Assembly (NCBI GenBank): GCA_023662875.1
Contig: JAMPIG010000001.1
Span: forward strand, 66,640 to 128,392
Reading direction: 5' to 3'
Origin: Roseburia sp.
GTDB taxonomy: Bacteria > Bacillota > Clostridia > Lachnospirales > Lachnospiraceae
DNA: 61,753 bases
This document shows positions 32,533 through 41,389 of this stretch, piece by piece; the stretch's first letter is position 1, and each line of letters begins with the position of its first letter. The position numbers and the translations under genes were made by a program. The notes beneath the pieces are model-generated. The model had not been told where the DNA came from. It did not search any database and saw only the letters and a program-made list of their open reading frames with translations.

Positions 32533-33855
32533 ATGCCGATTGAGATTGTCCGGAACGATATCACGAAAATGGAATGCGACGCCATCGTCAATGCGGCGAA
32601 CCCGACGCTTTTGGGCGGGGGAGGTGTGGACGGAGCGATTCACCGCGCCGCCGGAAGCGGTCTTTTGGAGGAGTGCCGGAAGCTGGGAGGATGCGGAACT
32701 GGAGAGGCGAAAATAACGGGAGCCTATGATCTGCCCTGTAAGTATGTCATCCATACGGTGGGGCCGATTTGGCAGGATGGCCGGAGCGGCGAGGAGGAAA
32801 GTCTGAAGGCTTGCTATCGGAATTCCCTGGAGCTTGCCGTAAAATACGGCTGCGAGTCGGTGGCCTTTCCCCTGATTTCGGCAGGAGCCTACGGGTATCC
32901 GAAGGAAGAGGCGCTGCAGGCTGCGATAGGAGAGATTGGCAATTTTCTGTCGGAGCATGAGTTGTCGGTTTTCATTGTGATATATGATCGGGGCAGTTTT
33001 CTGATCAGCCGGAAGCTGCGGCAGGAGATCACGGAATATATCGACGAATGCTATGTGGAGAGTCACTTTATGGAACGGAGCCGCTCTTTGGGCGCGCTTC
33101 CGCAGCAGGAGTCATTTGCGGGGACGTCTGCGCCTTACCGTCTGCAGCAGGAGCTGCCGGAGACTCATCTTCCGTCTCAGAAGCTGCTTTCCAAGGCTCC
33201 AGAGGCTTCTTCTCCGCCTCAGAAGCTGCTTTCCGATGTCCCGAAGTCCTATTCTTCGTCTCAGAAGCAGCTTTCCGATGCTCCGGAGTCTTCTCCCCGA
33301 AGGAAGAAACTTTCGGAGGCGTCTGTACTCTCTGCTCCGTGGCGGAAAAAGGAGAAAGGGAAATCGGACAAAGAGGGGGCAGGACAGAGGGCCTTTCGTG
33401 CGGCGCAGCCGACAGCACCCCTGCTTTCGTCTTCCGGTGTCGCACAAAGGGATACGGCCGCCTTTATCGGCGTGACTTTATCCCAGGATTTGCAGGATAT
33501 GGTCAGCCAGATCGACGAGAGCTTTTCCCAGATGCTGCTGCGTAAGATCGACGAGAGGGGAATGACGGACGCGGAATGCTATAAGAAAGCAAATATTGAT
33601 CGGAAGCTTTTCTCCAAGATTCGCAGCGATATCCAATATAAGCCCAGCAAGCCTACGGCGATCGCCTTTGCCATCGCGCTGGAGCTGTCGCCGGAGGAGA
33701 CGAGGGAGCTTTTGATGAAGGCCGGGTACGCCTTGTCCCACAGCAACAAATTTGATATTATTGTGGAGTTTTTTATCAATCGGCGAAATTATAATATTTT
33801 TGAGATCAACGAGGCTCTGTTTTCCTTCGATCAGAGCCTGCTGGGGGCGCATTGA
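32533..33855 (+). CDS. Macro domain protein with repetitive linker and C-terminal HTH-like domain
   Basis: Residues 1-170 of this 440-residue protein are a MacroD-type macro domain: [20 protein letters not shown] with the catalytic-type aspartate, [11 protein letters not shown], and ISAGAYGYP. This family binds ADP-ribose and often removes it from proteins. Residues about 175-310 are a Ser/Pro/Lys-rich linker with 14-residue repeats. The C-terminal 125 residues ([20 protein letters not shown], then [18 protein letters not shown] and [19 protein letters not shown]) look like a degenerate Cro/CI-type HTH with an extra helical tail. GGAAGGGGAGCGTGAG precedes the ATG. A VWA gene follows 173 bp downstream. 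Confidence 0.87.
   Translation: MPIEIVRNDITKMECDAIVNAANPTLLGGGGVDGAIHRAAGSGLLEECRKLGGCGTGEAKITGAYDLPCKYVIHTVGPIWQDGRSGEEESLKACYRNSLELAVKYGCESVAFPLISAGAYGYPKEEALQAAIGEIGNFLSEHELSVFIVIYDRGSFLISRKLRQEITEYIDECYVESHFMERSRSLGALPQQESFAGTSAPYRLQQELPETHLPSQKLLSKAPEASSPPQKLLSDVPKSYSSSQKQLSDAPESSPRRKKLSEASVLSAPWRKKEKGKSDKEGAGQRAFRAAQPTAPLLSSSGVAQRDTAAFIGVTLSQDLQDMVSQIDESFSQMLLRKIDERGMTDAECYKKANIDRKLFSKIRSDIQYKPSKPTAIAFAIALELSPEETRELLMKAGYALSHSNKFDIIVEFFINRRNYNIFEINEALFSFDQSLLGAH
33178..33303 (+). repeat. Three 42-bp tandem repeats in the macro protein linker
   Basis: The units encode [28 protein letters not shown] and [14 protein letters not shown], and a fourth partial copy begins KKLSEAS. All copies stay in frame in a flexible linker. 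Confidence 0.75.
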
Positions 33856-34028
33856 TCCCGGGAGGGCGGATCATCCTACACATTCCACGGGCACTGCAGA
33901 ATGCAAAATAGAATACAGCGTTCCGGACAATTCGAAACCGTCGAGCAATATGTCGCATGACAGGCGACCATGCCGGGGTTCCCGCGGACTATAATGGAGT
34001 CAAATCCAAGAGAAAGCGAGGTACTGAC

Positions 34029-34679
34029 ATGGGAAATCAAATTACGGAGCTGGTGTTTATTCTGGATCGCAGCGGATCCATGGGAGGGCTGGAGAGCGAT
34101 ACGATCGGGGGCTTCAACGCGTTGATCGAGAAACAGCGAAAGCAGGAGGGCGAGTGCTTTGTCTCCGTCGTTCTGTTTGACAATGTGAGCGAGGTTCTGT
34201 ACGACCGGGTAAGGCTTGGCGAGGTTCGGAGGATGACGGAGGATGACTACACCGTGCGGGGCTGTACCGCGCTGATTGACGCCATCGGCTGCGCCGTCAG
34301 GCATATCGGTAATATCCATAAATATGCCAGACCGGAGGATGTGCCGGAGCATACGATGTTCGTTATCACGACCGACGGCATGGAGAACGCAAGCCACCTG
34401 TTCAGCAGCGACAGGGTAAAAGAGATGGTAGAGCGGCAGAAGAAAAAGTACGGCTGGGAGTTTTTGTTTATCGGCGCGAACATCGACGCGGTGGAGACGG
34501 CGGGGCATTTTGGGATCAGCGCTGACCGGACGGCGAATTATCACGCGGACAGCCGCGGGACGGCGGCGGTCTTCAACGCTGTCGCCAGATCCGTCTGTCA
34601 GGTCAGGGAAAGCGTACCGCTGGCGGCGAGTTGGAGCGAGGAGATCGATGAGGATTACAAAAAGAGGAAGAAGAAGTAA
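34029..34679 (+). CDS. VWA domain protein
   Basis: The 216-residue cytoplasmic protein is essentially one von Willebrand A domain. The MIDAS metal site is LDRSGSMGG (D-x-S-x-S); RGCTALIDAIG supplies the conserved threonine and TTDGMENAS the aspartate. Small VWA proteins of this type occur in tellurite-resistance and conflict-system loci as protein scaffolds. Its position after the macro protein suggests the two work together, but that is inference. The start ATG follows GAAAGCGAGGTACTGAC. A TATAAT sequence at 33990 may be its own -10. A terminator follows. Confidence 0.85.
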   Translation: MGNQITELVFILDRSGSMGGLESDTIGGFNALIEKQRKQEGECFVSVVLFDNVSEVLYDRVRLGEVRRMTEDDYTVRGCTALIDAIGCAVRHIGNIHKYARPEDVPEHTMFVITTDGMENASHLFSSDRVKEMVERQKKKYGWEFLFIGANIDAVETAGHFGISADRTANYHADSRGTAAVFNAVARSVCQVRESVPLAASWSEEIDEDYKKRKKK

Positions 34680-34684
34680 GGACT

Positions 34685-34711
34685 GCGGCGGGGGAAGCCC
34701 CGCCGCTTTTT
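34685..34711 (+). terminator. Terminator of the VWA gene
   Basis: GCGGCGGGG (34685-34693) pairs with CCCCGCCGC (34698-34706) around GAAG, followed by TTTTT. Confidence 0.92.
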
Positions 34712-34835
34712 CTGACAGGAGATTTTCGGAAAGCAGGAATTCTCTTGTCGCTTCCTGACGCGAACCTCTTGAAAAAATGCGGAACATATGAAATAATAAA
34801 TAGCGGCAAGCATGAAAAGCGAAAGGAAGTATTTT

Positions 34836-36437
34836 ATGAATGGGACGCCTGTATTGAAAAACAGGATATTTCTATATCTGACGGAATTCTTTGCGGGGAT
34901 GTCCGTGATGGCGGTGGAGCTGGGGGCCAGCAGGCTTCTGGCACCGTATTTCAGTTCCTCCCAGATCGTCTGGACGATTATCATCGGAACGATCATGATC
35001 GCCATGGCCCTGGGGAATATTTATGGGGGACGGAGCGCGGACAAAAACCCGAACCCGGACAGGCTTTACCGCAGGGTATTGATCGCAGCGGTTTGGATTG
35101 CGGCGATTCCGGTAGCGGGAAAGTACGTTATCCTGGGAATTTCGGCGCTTCTGATCTTTACGGTCAGCACGAATTTCCTGATCTGGGCAGCCTTTGCGGC
35201 CTGTATGTTGATTTTTGTGTTTCCGCTGTTTCTGCTGGGGACAGTGACGCCTTCTCTAGCCAAGTACACGGTGGACAGCCTGGCGGACAGCGGGAGGGTT
35301 GTGGGAACGCTGAACGCCTTTAATACGGTGGGCAGCATCATCGGAACCTTCGTGCCGACCTTTCTCTCGATTCCGGCGGTGGGAACCTCCGTCACATTCC
35401 TGATCTTCGCCGGTATCCTGCTGGCGCTGGCGCTGATTTATTTCATCAGCGCGAAAAAAGGTGCGGCGAAATGTATAACGGCGGCGATATTGTTTGCGTT
35501 ATGCTGTATTTTCGGGAGGTCGGGCAGCTTTGCTTTCTGGGAGACGAATCTCACCTATGAGGGAGAGTCCGTCTATAATTATCTGCAGGTGCGGGAAAAC
35601 GACAGGAGCGTGATCCTTTCTACGAACGTATTGTTCGGCGTGCAGTCCATGCTGATGAAGGAGGAAGGGCTTACCGGCATGTATTATGATTATGCCATGG
35701 CGGCTCCGCTGATGGCGGGAAAGGAAGACCCGAAGGACTGCAGCGTCCTGATTCTGGGGATGGGCACGGGAACCTATGCGCATCAGTGCAGGCAGTATTA
35801 CGGGGAGATGGAGATCGAGGGAGTGGAGATCGATGAGAAGATCACAGAGCTTGCCCGGCGATATTTTGAGCTTCCGGCCGATGTGCCGGTAACGACCTAT
35901 GACGGCAGGGCCTACCTGAACGCCATAGACGGCAGGTATGATGTGATCATGGTGGACGCCTATCAGGATATTACGATTCCCTTTCAGATGTCCTCCGTCG
36001 AATTTTTTACCCTGGTGAAGGAGCATCTGGCCGAGGACGGGGTGATGGTGGTCAATATGAATATGCGGGGCAGCGGAGAGGGCAGCATCAACGAGTATCT
36101 TTCCGATACGATCGGCAGCGTGTTTGACTATGTCTATACGGTGGATGTCAGCGGTTCCACCAACCGGGAGCTTTTTGCCGGAGGCAGCCCGCAGATATTG
36201 GAGAATCTGAGAAGCCGCAGCGCAGGGCTTGCGGATCAGCGGCTCTCCGCCATGATGGCCGGGGTCTGCGACAGGCTGGCCGCATATGAGGCGGGAGAGC
36301 ATATCATGACGGACGACAGAGCGCCGGTGGAGCTGTTGGGGATGCGGGTGATCGACGAGCTGATCCGGGATGAGGTGGCGTATTATAAAGGGATTTATGA
36401 GGAGCAGGGGATAGCGGGAGTCCTTGGAGCATTGTAA
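34836..36437 (+). CDS. Membrane-bound spermidine synthase-like protein
   Basis: Residues about 8-230 of this 533-residue protein form roughly six or seven membrane helices (FLYLTEFFAGMSVMAVELGASRLLAPYFSSS, GTVTPSLAKYTVD, GTLNAFNTVGSIIGT). Residues about 240-533 are a Rossmann-type methyltransferase/spermidine synthase domain with LILGMGTGTYAHQ, EGVEIDEKI and VMVDAYQDITIPFQ. Fused proteins of this type are usually annotated as spermidine synthases; few have been tested. I chose the ATG following GAAAGGAAGTATTTT; an in-frame ATG 24 bp upstream is the alternative. Confidence 0.87.
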   Translation: MNGTPVLKNRIFLYLTEFFAGMSVMAVELGASRLLAPYFSSSQIVWTIIIGTIMIAMALGNIYGGRSADKNPNPDRLYRRVLIAAVWIAAIPVAGKYVILGISALLIFTVSTNFLIWAAFAACMLIFVFPLFLLGTVTPSLAKYTVDSLADSGRVVGTLNAFNTVGSIIGTFVPTFLSIPAVGTSVTFLIFAGILLALALIYFISAKKGAAKCITAAILFALCCIFGRSGSFAFWETNLTYEGESVYNYLQVRENDRSVILSTNVLFGVQSMLMKEEGLTGMYYDYAMAAPLMAGKEDPKDCSVLILGMGTGTYAHQCRQYYGEMEIEGVEIDEKITELARRYFELPADVPVTTYDGRAYLNAIDGRYDVIMVDAYQDITIPFQMSSVEFFTLVKEHLAEDGVMVVNMNMRGSGEGSINEYLSDTIGSVFDYVYTVDVSGSTNRELFAGGSPQILENLRSRSAGLADQRLSAMMAGVCDRLAAYEAGEHIMTDDRAPVELLGMRVIDELIRDEVAYYKGIYEEQGIAGVLGAL

Positions 36438-36487
36438 GACAGCCCGACAGCGGGATTTTGGCCGGGAGCCAGGGAGGAGGAATTCAA

Positions 36488-37258
36488 GTGCTGTTCCAAT
36501 TTTTCATCTGTTTTATCGCAGGCATAGGAGCCGGTCTGGGAACCGGATTCGCGGGAATGAGCGCCGCCGCGGTGATCAGTCCCATGCTGATTACGTTCCT
36601 GGGGCTGCCGGCCTACGAGGCGGTGGGGATCGCGTTGGCGAGCGATGTGCTGGCCAGCGCCGTGAGCGCCTATACCTACGGAAAAAATAAGAACCTGGAT
36701 ATTCGCAACGGGCTGGTCATGATGGGAACCGTGCTGCTGTTTACCCTGGTGGGGAGCTGGACGGCAAAGCTTGTGCCGAATACGACCATGGGAAGCTTTT
36801 CCGTATTTATGACGCTTCTTCTGGGAATCAAGTTTATCGTGAAGCCGGTGATGACGACGAAGGAATCCATGAATCAGGTCAGCGCCGGAAAGCGGGTCGT
36901 CCAGTCGGTTCTCAGCGGGACGGCGGTGGGCTTTATCTGCGGGTTTGTCGGCGCAGGAGGCGGAATGATGATGCTGCTGATCCTGACCGGCGTTTTGGGG
37001 TATGAGCTGAAGACGGCGGTGGGAACCAGCGTGTTTATCATGACCTTTACCGCGCTGACAGGAGCGCTCAGCCATTTCGTGATCGGCGGAGCGCCGGATC
37101 TCTGGTGCCTGCTGTTCTGCGTGGCGTCCACGCTGCTTTGGGCGCGGATTGCGGCCCGGTTTGCGAACAAGGCCAGCGCCGTAACGTTGAACCGTGCGAC
37201 AGGCGTGGTGCTTGCCGTTTTGGGAACGGCGATTTTAGCGGTGAATTATTTGGGATAA
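36488..37258 (+). CDS. TauE/SafE family sulfite exporter-like permease
   Basis: The 256-residue polytopic membrane protein has about eight helices and the two family repeats around GAGLGTGFAGMSAAAVISPMLI and VGFICGFVGAGGGMMMLLIL. The family exports small organosulfur or sulfite anions; the substrate here is unknown. The GTG start is preceded by AGGGAGGAGGAATTCAA. It starts 50 bp after the spermidine synthase-like gene and is probably co-transcribed with it. Confidence 0.88.
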   Translation: MLFQFFICFIAGIGAGLGTGFAGMSAAAVISPMLITFLGLPAYEAVGIALASDVLASAVSAYTYGKNKNLDIRNGLVMMGTVLLFTLVGSWTAKLVPNTTMGSFSVFMTLLLGIKFIVKPVMTTKESMNQVSAGKRVVQSVLSGTAVGFICGFVGAGGGMMMLLILTGVLGYELKTAVGTSVFIMTFTALTGALSHFVIGGAPDLWCLLFCVASTLLWARIAARFANKASAVTLNRATGVVLAVLGTAILAVNYLG

Positions 37259-37264
37259 CAAAGT

Positions 37265-37300
37265 ACTATTTGATTGGTATGCGCGCAAAGGGGTGTAGTA
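37265..37300 (+). repeat. Leader repeat, copy C
   Basis: CTATTTGATTGGTATGCGCG, then CAAAGGGGTGTAGTAAGC, leads into the ATG at 37304. This copy lacks the second half of the GC-rich palindrome found in copies A and B but keeps the ATTGGTATGCGCGC core and the ribosome binding site. Confidence 0.65.
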
Positions 37301-37303
37301 AGC

Positions 37304-38815
37304 ATGAAGATTTTGAAAAAGATATGGTATGGCATCATAGCGGCCCTGACGGCCGTCTGCGTGGGAATTCTAATCTGCGCCTTAAGTCCGTCCCTGACGG
37401 GCGTATTGGCGGAAAGGGTACAGAAGCTGTCGGCGGCGGAGGGAGGCATGGGGGCCACTCCGGGCGTGGAGGCACCGGAATATGGGCCGGACGACTCTGT
37501 CGGCGTCTATGAGAGGCCGGAAGAGCTGCCGGAAAATCTGCCTGAGCTTGTGGCGGGGCTGACCGGATATCGACCTGTCACCTCGGAATCGCAGGTGATC
37601 AGTCAGGAGGAAGCGGATAATCTGGGGAGTATCCTGGCGGTGGGAGAAACCGGGGAGGGTCTCAGCTTCCCGGAGGTATATTATCCCTATTACGCCATGC
37701 TGGACGATACGCTGAAGCGGGTGTACTGTCAGGTTTACGCCAACGCGTCGGCGCTGAACAAGTCCTTTACCCCGGTCGCGGCGCTGAGCGTGGAGCAGGC
37801 GAAAACGGTTGTGGAGGCGGTTTACAACGATCATCCGGATCTGTTTTGGCTGGAGGCGGAGTTCTCCTGTAAATATCTGGGGACGGGAATCTGTGTAGAA
37901 ATCACGCTGGAATATAACGAGGCGGCGGACGATATCGAGGCGGCAAAGCAGCTGTTTACGTCCAGGGCGGAGGAGATTCTGGCGGCCGCCGGGGGACTGC
38001 AGAGCAGCTACGAGAAGGAGCAATATTTTCACGATACGCTGGTGGCGAACGTGGAGTATGATTTGTCGGCAAGGATGAACCAGAGCGCCTACAGCGCCCT
38101 GGTGTTGGGAAGGACGGTCTGCGCCGGTTATGCCAGGGCCTTTCAGTATCTGATGCAGCAGGCCGGGATTCCCTGCTATTATTGTACGGGGTATGCGGGG
38201 GAGGATCACGCCTGGAATATTGTAAAGCAGGGCAGTTTCTATTATAACGTCGATGTGACCTGGGACGATACGGAGCCCTCTACTTATGATTATTATAACA
38301 AGTCGGACAACGCTTTCGCATCGACCCATGTCAGGACGGATCTGGCGGTCTATCTGCCGCCCTGCAGGGAGAGCGCGCAGAGCGGCGAAAGCGAGGGAGA
38401 GAGCAGCGGTATCGTGGATTCCTATATCAACCCCAATCCCATCGAGCCGATGCGGTGGCAGGAGCCGGAGATCGAAGAGGAGGAAGAAGAAATCGACGAG
38501 GAAACCCGACGCCAGGAGAATCTGAATAAGGCCGGTATCACGGAGGCTGAGGTGTTGGATACGCTGGAAAAATACTATGACGACTGCGAAGAGGGGCTGA
38601 AGATCGTCGGAACGGGAAGCGGACAGTTTACGAATGTGATTCCGGAGAGCCTTTGGAGCATGATTGAATACGCTTACAGCACCGGGGATTACCGGCGCGG
38701 CTATGTGGACGACGCCCTGAAGGAGATGAAGGCGGAGCAGTTTTTGATTCAGCTGCAGGTGCAGCGCCTGGGCGGAGGCTATTGCAGATTGTACCACAAT
38801 ATTTATGTCGAATAA
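37304..38815 (+). CDS. Membrane-anchored transglutaminase-like protein
   Basis: The 503-residue protein has an N-terminal membrane helix (about 7-30) and an extracytoplasmic region. The transglutaminase-like core has the triad Cys273 (RTVCAGYARAFQYLM), His302 (GEDHAWNIV) and Asp317 (YYNVDVTWDD). An acidic E-rich segment (about 385-410) and a small C-terminal domain follow. Such proteins act as cysteine proteases or transamidases at the surface; the substrate is unknown. A second, lipid-anchored member is at 49177. The ATG has AAAGGGG upstream, provided by the leader repeat. Confidence 0.86.
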   Translation: MKILKKIWYGIIAALTAVCVGILICALSPSLTGVLAERVQKLSAAEGGMGATPGVEAPEYGPDDSVGVYERPEELPENLPELVAGLTGYRPVTSESQVISQEEADNLGSILAVGETGEGLSFPEVYYPYYAMLDDTLKRVYCQVYANASALNKSFTPVAALSVEQAKTVVEAVYNDHPDLFWLEAEFSCKYLGTGICVEITLEYNEAADDIEAAKQLFTSRAEEILAAAGGLQSSYEKEQYFHDTLVANVEYDLSARMNQSAYSALVLGRTVCAGYARAFQYLMQQAGIPCYYCTGYAGEDHAWNIVKQGSFYYNVDVTWDDTEPSTYDYYNKSDNAFASTHVRTDLAVYLPPCRESAQSGESEGESSGIVDSYINPNPIEPMRWQEPEIEEEEEEIDEETRRQENLNKAGITEAEVLDTLEKYYDDCEEGLKIVGTGSGQFTNVIPESLWSMIEYAYSTGDYRRGYVDDALKEMKAEQFLIQLQVQRLGGGYCRLYHNIYVE

Positions 38816-38830
38816 AAGGAGGTGAGAGAG

Positions 38831-38911
38831 ATGCTCTGCCATATGGTGATCGATTTGAGCAAAGAACTCTGTACAGGGTCTGATGGCCGGACGAAGCCTG
38901 TACAGAGGTAA
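38831..38911 (+). CDS. 26-residue ORF enclosing a hairpin; possible leader peptide
   Basis: AAAAGGAGGTGAGAGAG, a near-perfect ribosome binding site, precedes an ATG opening 26 codons (MLCHMVIDLSKELCTGSDGR, then TKPVQR). The ORF contains CTCTGTACAGG (38867-38877) and CCTGTACAGAG (38897-38907), a perfect 11-bp inverted repeat around 19 nt. The MFS gene starts 114 bp later. This could be a translated leader that controls the MFS transporter, or simply a short gene at the end of the transglutaminase transcript. Confidence 0.45.
   Translation: MLCHMVIDLSKELCTGSDGRTKPVQR
38867..38907. promoter_or_regulatory. 11-bp perfect inverted repeat upstream of the MFS gene
   Basis: The arms CTCTGTACAGG and CCTGTACAGAG are separated by 19 nt. 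Each arm also holds the palindrome CTGTACAG, which could be a repressor half-site. It could act as an RNA hairpin or as paired operator sites. Confidence 0.5.
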
Positions 38912-39024
38912 AAGATTTCGTCCCCCATTGGATTCTGTATATTTATTCCCGCGAGGGTTAATGCTTTGCAGTCAGCTGCAGAGGATTACCTCCGAAAACA
39001 GTAAGAATAAAAGGAGAGAATTCA

Positions 39025-40314
39025 ATGGAAAAGAAAGCGTTTCAAAAATATATTATTTTGTGGATCAGTCAGAGTATTTCCGGGCTTGGCAGCTCGATGA
39101 CCGGGTTTGCCCTGGTTTTATGGGCTTACGGGAAGAGCGGCTCCGCCATGTCCGTCTCGCTGATGTCTTTTTGCAACTATGTGCCGTATATTATATTAAG
39201 TCTGCTTGTAGGCGGCTTTGTCGACAGGCATCGGAAGAAGACGATCATGCTGGCGTCTGATGCCGTGGCAGCGGTCGGCTCGCTGGCTGTTTTGGCGCTG
39301 CTGCTTGCGGGGAAGCTGGAGCTGTGGAACATTTATGTCGTGAACGCGATCGTCGGCGTCACGAACGCTTTTCAACAGCCGGCCTCTGCGGCGGCTACAG
39401 GGCGTCTTGTGCCGAAGGAAAAAATTTCCAACGTCAGCGGGATGAATTCCTTCTCCCAGAATCTGATCGTGGTATTCAATCCCATGATAGCGGCATTTTT
39501 CTACGCGGCAGGCGGGCTGGGACTTATTCTGGCGATCGATCTGCTGAGTTTTTTTGCGGCGTTTCTCGTGTTGCTGGTTTTCATCCCGATCCCGGAGGAG
39601 GCGCAGAAAAACGAACATCCGTCTCCGTTTGCGGGGGTGACGGAGGGCTTTGCTTTCCTGCGACAGGAGAAGGGGCTGCTCTATATCATGCTGACGATGG
39701 CGCTGATCAATTTCTTTTCCCGGCTGACCTACGAAAATATTCTGTCGCCTATGATTCTGGCCAGAAGCGCCGGGGACAGCGTTGTCCTGGGAACGGTAAA
39801 CGCCTTTATGGGAGCGGGAGGGATTGTCGGAGGCATTCTGGTATCCTTGAAAAAGGAGAGCCGTCGTAAGGCTCTGGCGATTTATGGAGCGGCGGCGTTG
39901 TCCTTTCTGTTCGGAGATTTGATGATGGCGGCGGGGCGAAACGTTTTCTGGTGGTCCGCGGCCGCGGTAGCCGCCAGCCTGCCAATCCCGTTCATCATGG
40001 CAAATCAGAATGCGATTCTGTATCGGAAGATTCCAGCCGAGCTGCAGGGGCGGGTGTTTGCCGTGAGAAACGCGATCCAGTTCAGTACGATCCCTGCCGG
40101 GATCCTTTTGGGCGGGTATCTTGCGGATTATGTCTTCGAGCCTTTTATGCGGTCCGGGAACAGGTTGGCGGAAGCCCTGGGAAGGGTTGTGGGAACCGGA
40201 GAGGGGAGCGGCATGGCGGTTATGTTTTTGTGTACCGGAATCTGCGGATTTACGGTAAGCGCGTTATCCTGCTTCAGCCGGGAGATACGAAAATTAAATG
40301 AAATTCCACAGTAA
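39025..40314 (+). CDS. MFS transporter (MFS_3-like exporter)
   Basis: The 429-residue protein has twelve predicted helices with QSISGLGSSMTGFALVLWAY in helix 1 and the loop motif GGFVDRHRKKTIMLASD after helix 2. The arrangement matches the EntS/macrolide-efflux-like branch of the MFS that exports drugs or siderophores. It has AAAGGAGAGAATTCA upstream of the ATG, a leader with a small ORF and an inverted repeat, and a terminator just after the stop, so it is probably transcribed alone. Confidence 0.9.
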   Translation: MEKKAFQKYIILWISQSISGLGSSMTGFALVLWAYGKSGSAMSVSLMSFCNYVPYIILSLLVGGFVDRHRKKTIMLASDAVAAVGSLAVLALLLAGKLELWNIYVVNAIVGVTNAFQQPASAAATGRLVPKEKISNVSGMNSFSQNLIVVFNPMIAAFFYAAGGLGLILAIDLLSFFAAFLVLLVFIPIPEEAQKNEHPSPFAGVTEGFAFLRQEKGLLYIMLTMALINFFSRLTYENILSPMILARSAGDSVVLGTVNAFMGAGGIVGGILVSLKKESRRKALAIYGAAALSFLFGDLMMAAGRNVFWWSAAAVAASLPIPFIMANQNAILYRKIPAELQGRVFAVRNAIQFSTIPAGILLGGYLADYVFEPFMRSGNRLAEALGRVVGTGEGSGMAVMFLCTGICGFTVSALSCFSREIRKLNEIPQ

Positions 40315-40318
40315 GAGT

Positions 40319-40357
40319 AAAGTATCGCAGTTTCGCTTGGGACTGCGATACTTTTTT
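40319..40357 (+). terminator. Terminator of the MFS gene
   Basis: AAAGTATCGCAGT (40319-40331) pairs with ACTGCGATACTTT (40342-40354) around a 10-nt loop, and TTT follows. Confidence 0.92.
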
Positions 40358-40367
40358 GCGGAGGGAG

Positions 40368-40395
40368 GAATATCCGGACAGGTTTCTCATATATT
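40368..40395 (+). promoter_or_regulatory. Candidate sigma-E promoter of the spoIIIA operon
   Basis: GAATAT (40368-40373), 14 bp, CATATATT (40388-40395) fits the mother-cell sigma-E pattern (ATA-type -35, CATACANT -10; one mismatch). spoIIIAA starts 43 bp downstream and the operon is sigma-E-dependent in B. subtilis. Confidence 0.65.
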
Positions 40396-40438
40396 GGAAA
40401 AGAAGGACAGGTATTGCGCGCCAAAAGGCAGCGAAGAA

Positions 40439-41389
40439 ATGAGGATGATCATGGAAAATTCAATTTTGCAGCTTTTTCCGATAAAGCGACGGCCTTTCTG
40501 GGAGAAAACGGCGTCCTGCCAGAAGGAGCTCCGGGAAATTCGGCTTCGGGCCGACCGGCCGATAGCGATATACAGGGGGACGGAAGAGAGTTTTCTGGAT
40601 CAAAGGGGATGCTTTACGAAGGAATTGAGTGAGGCAAAAACCGTTACCGGGGCGGAGTTGTCGGAATTGCTGGAGCATATCTGCCATTATTCCCTTTACG
40701 CTTTTGAGGAAGAGCTGCGCCAGGGCTTTCTCTCCGTAAGCGGCGGGCACAGGGTGGGCGTAGCAGGACAAGTCGTAGCGGAGGGAGAGGATAGGATTCG
40801 AACGATAAAAAATATCAGTTTTATCAATATTCGGATTTCCCACGAGGTCAAGGGGGCCGCCGACTGCGTGCTTTCCAGAATGTATCGGAAGGAGCGTTTG
40901 AAGAATGCGCTGATTGTGTCGCCTCCGGGCTGTGGGAAGACCACGCTGCTGCGGGATCTGATCCGGCAGATTTCAGACGGGAACCCTTACGGCAGGGGGC
41001 GGACGGTAGGAGTGGTGGATGAACGCTCCGAGATAGCGGGATCTTTTTGCGGCCTGCCGCAGAATGATGTGGGGATGAGGACAGATGTGCTGGATGCCTG
41101 CCCTAAGAGCCTGGGAATGATGATGCTCCTGCGCTCCATGGCACCGGAGGTAATCGCGATCGACGAGCTGGGAAGCCGGGCGGAGCTGGAAGCCCTGCGG
41201 AATGCGGCAGCCTGCGGGAGCGGGATTCTGGCTACCGCCCATGGGGAATGTCTGGGGGACATCCAGGCGCGTTTTGAGCTGTCGGAGCGGATTTGGGAAC
41301 AGCTGTTTGAGATGGTGATTCTGTTGGGAAGGGAAGGCGGAAAATGTGTGGTAAAAAGGATCAGGGAAGGATGCGGGGGGGATGCTTAA
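40439..41389 (+). CDS. spoIIIAA: Stage III sporulation protein AA (ATPase)
   Basis: This 316-residue ATPase powers the SpoIIIA-SpoIIQ channel between mother cell and forespore. It has a type II/IV secretion ATPase-like core with Walker A PPGCGKTTLLRD, VDERSEIAGSFCG, DVGMRTDVLD, the Walker B AIDELG, and ATAHG. The start chosen is ATG 40439; in-frame ATGs at 40445 and 40451 are alternatives. It overlaps spoIIIAB by 8 bp. The eight genes AA to AH are complete and in standard order. Confidence 0.96.
   Translation: MRMIMENSILQLFPIKRRPFWEKTASCQKELREIRLRADRPIAIYRGTEESFLDQRGCFTKELSEAKTVTGAELSELLEHICHYSLYAFEEELRQGFLSVSGGHRVGVAGQVVAEGEDRIRTIKNISFINIRISHEVKGAADCVLSRMYRKERLKNALIVSPPGCGKTTLLRDLIRQISDGNPYGRGRTVGVVDERSEIAGSFCGLPQNDVGMRTDVLDACPKSLGMMMLLRSMAPEVIAIDELGSRAELEALRNAAACGSGILATAHGECLGDIQARFELSERIWEQLFEMVILLGREGGKCVVKRIREGCGGDA

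Noticed and set aside
32375..32716. 113-codon plus-strand frame upstream of the macro gene
   Set aside because: It starts with TTG without a ribosome binding site and runs out of frame into the macro domain gene. The region 32303-32532 looks like low-complexity spacer.
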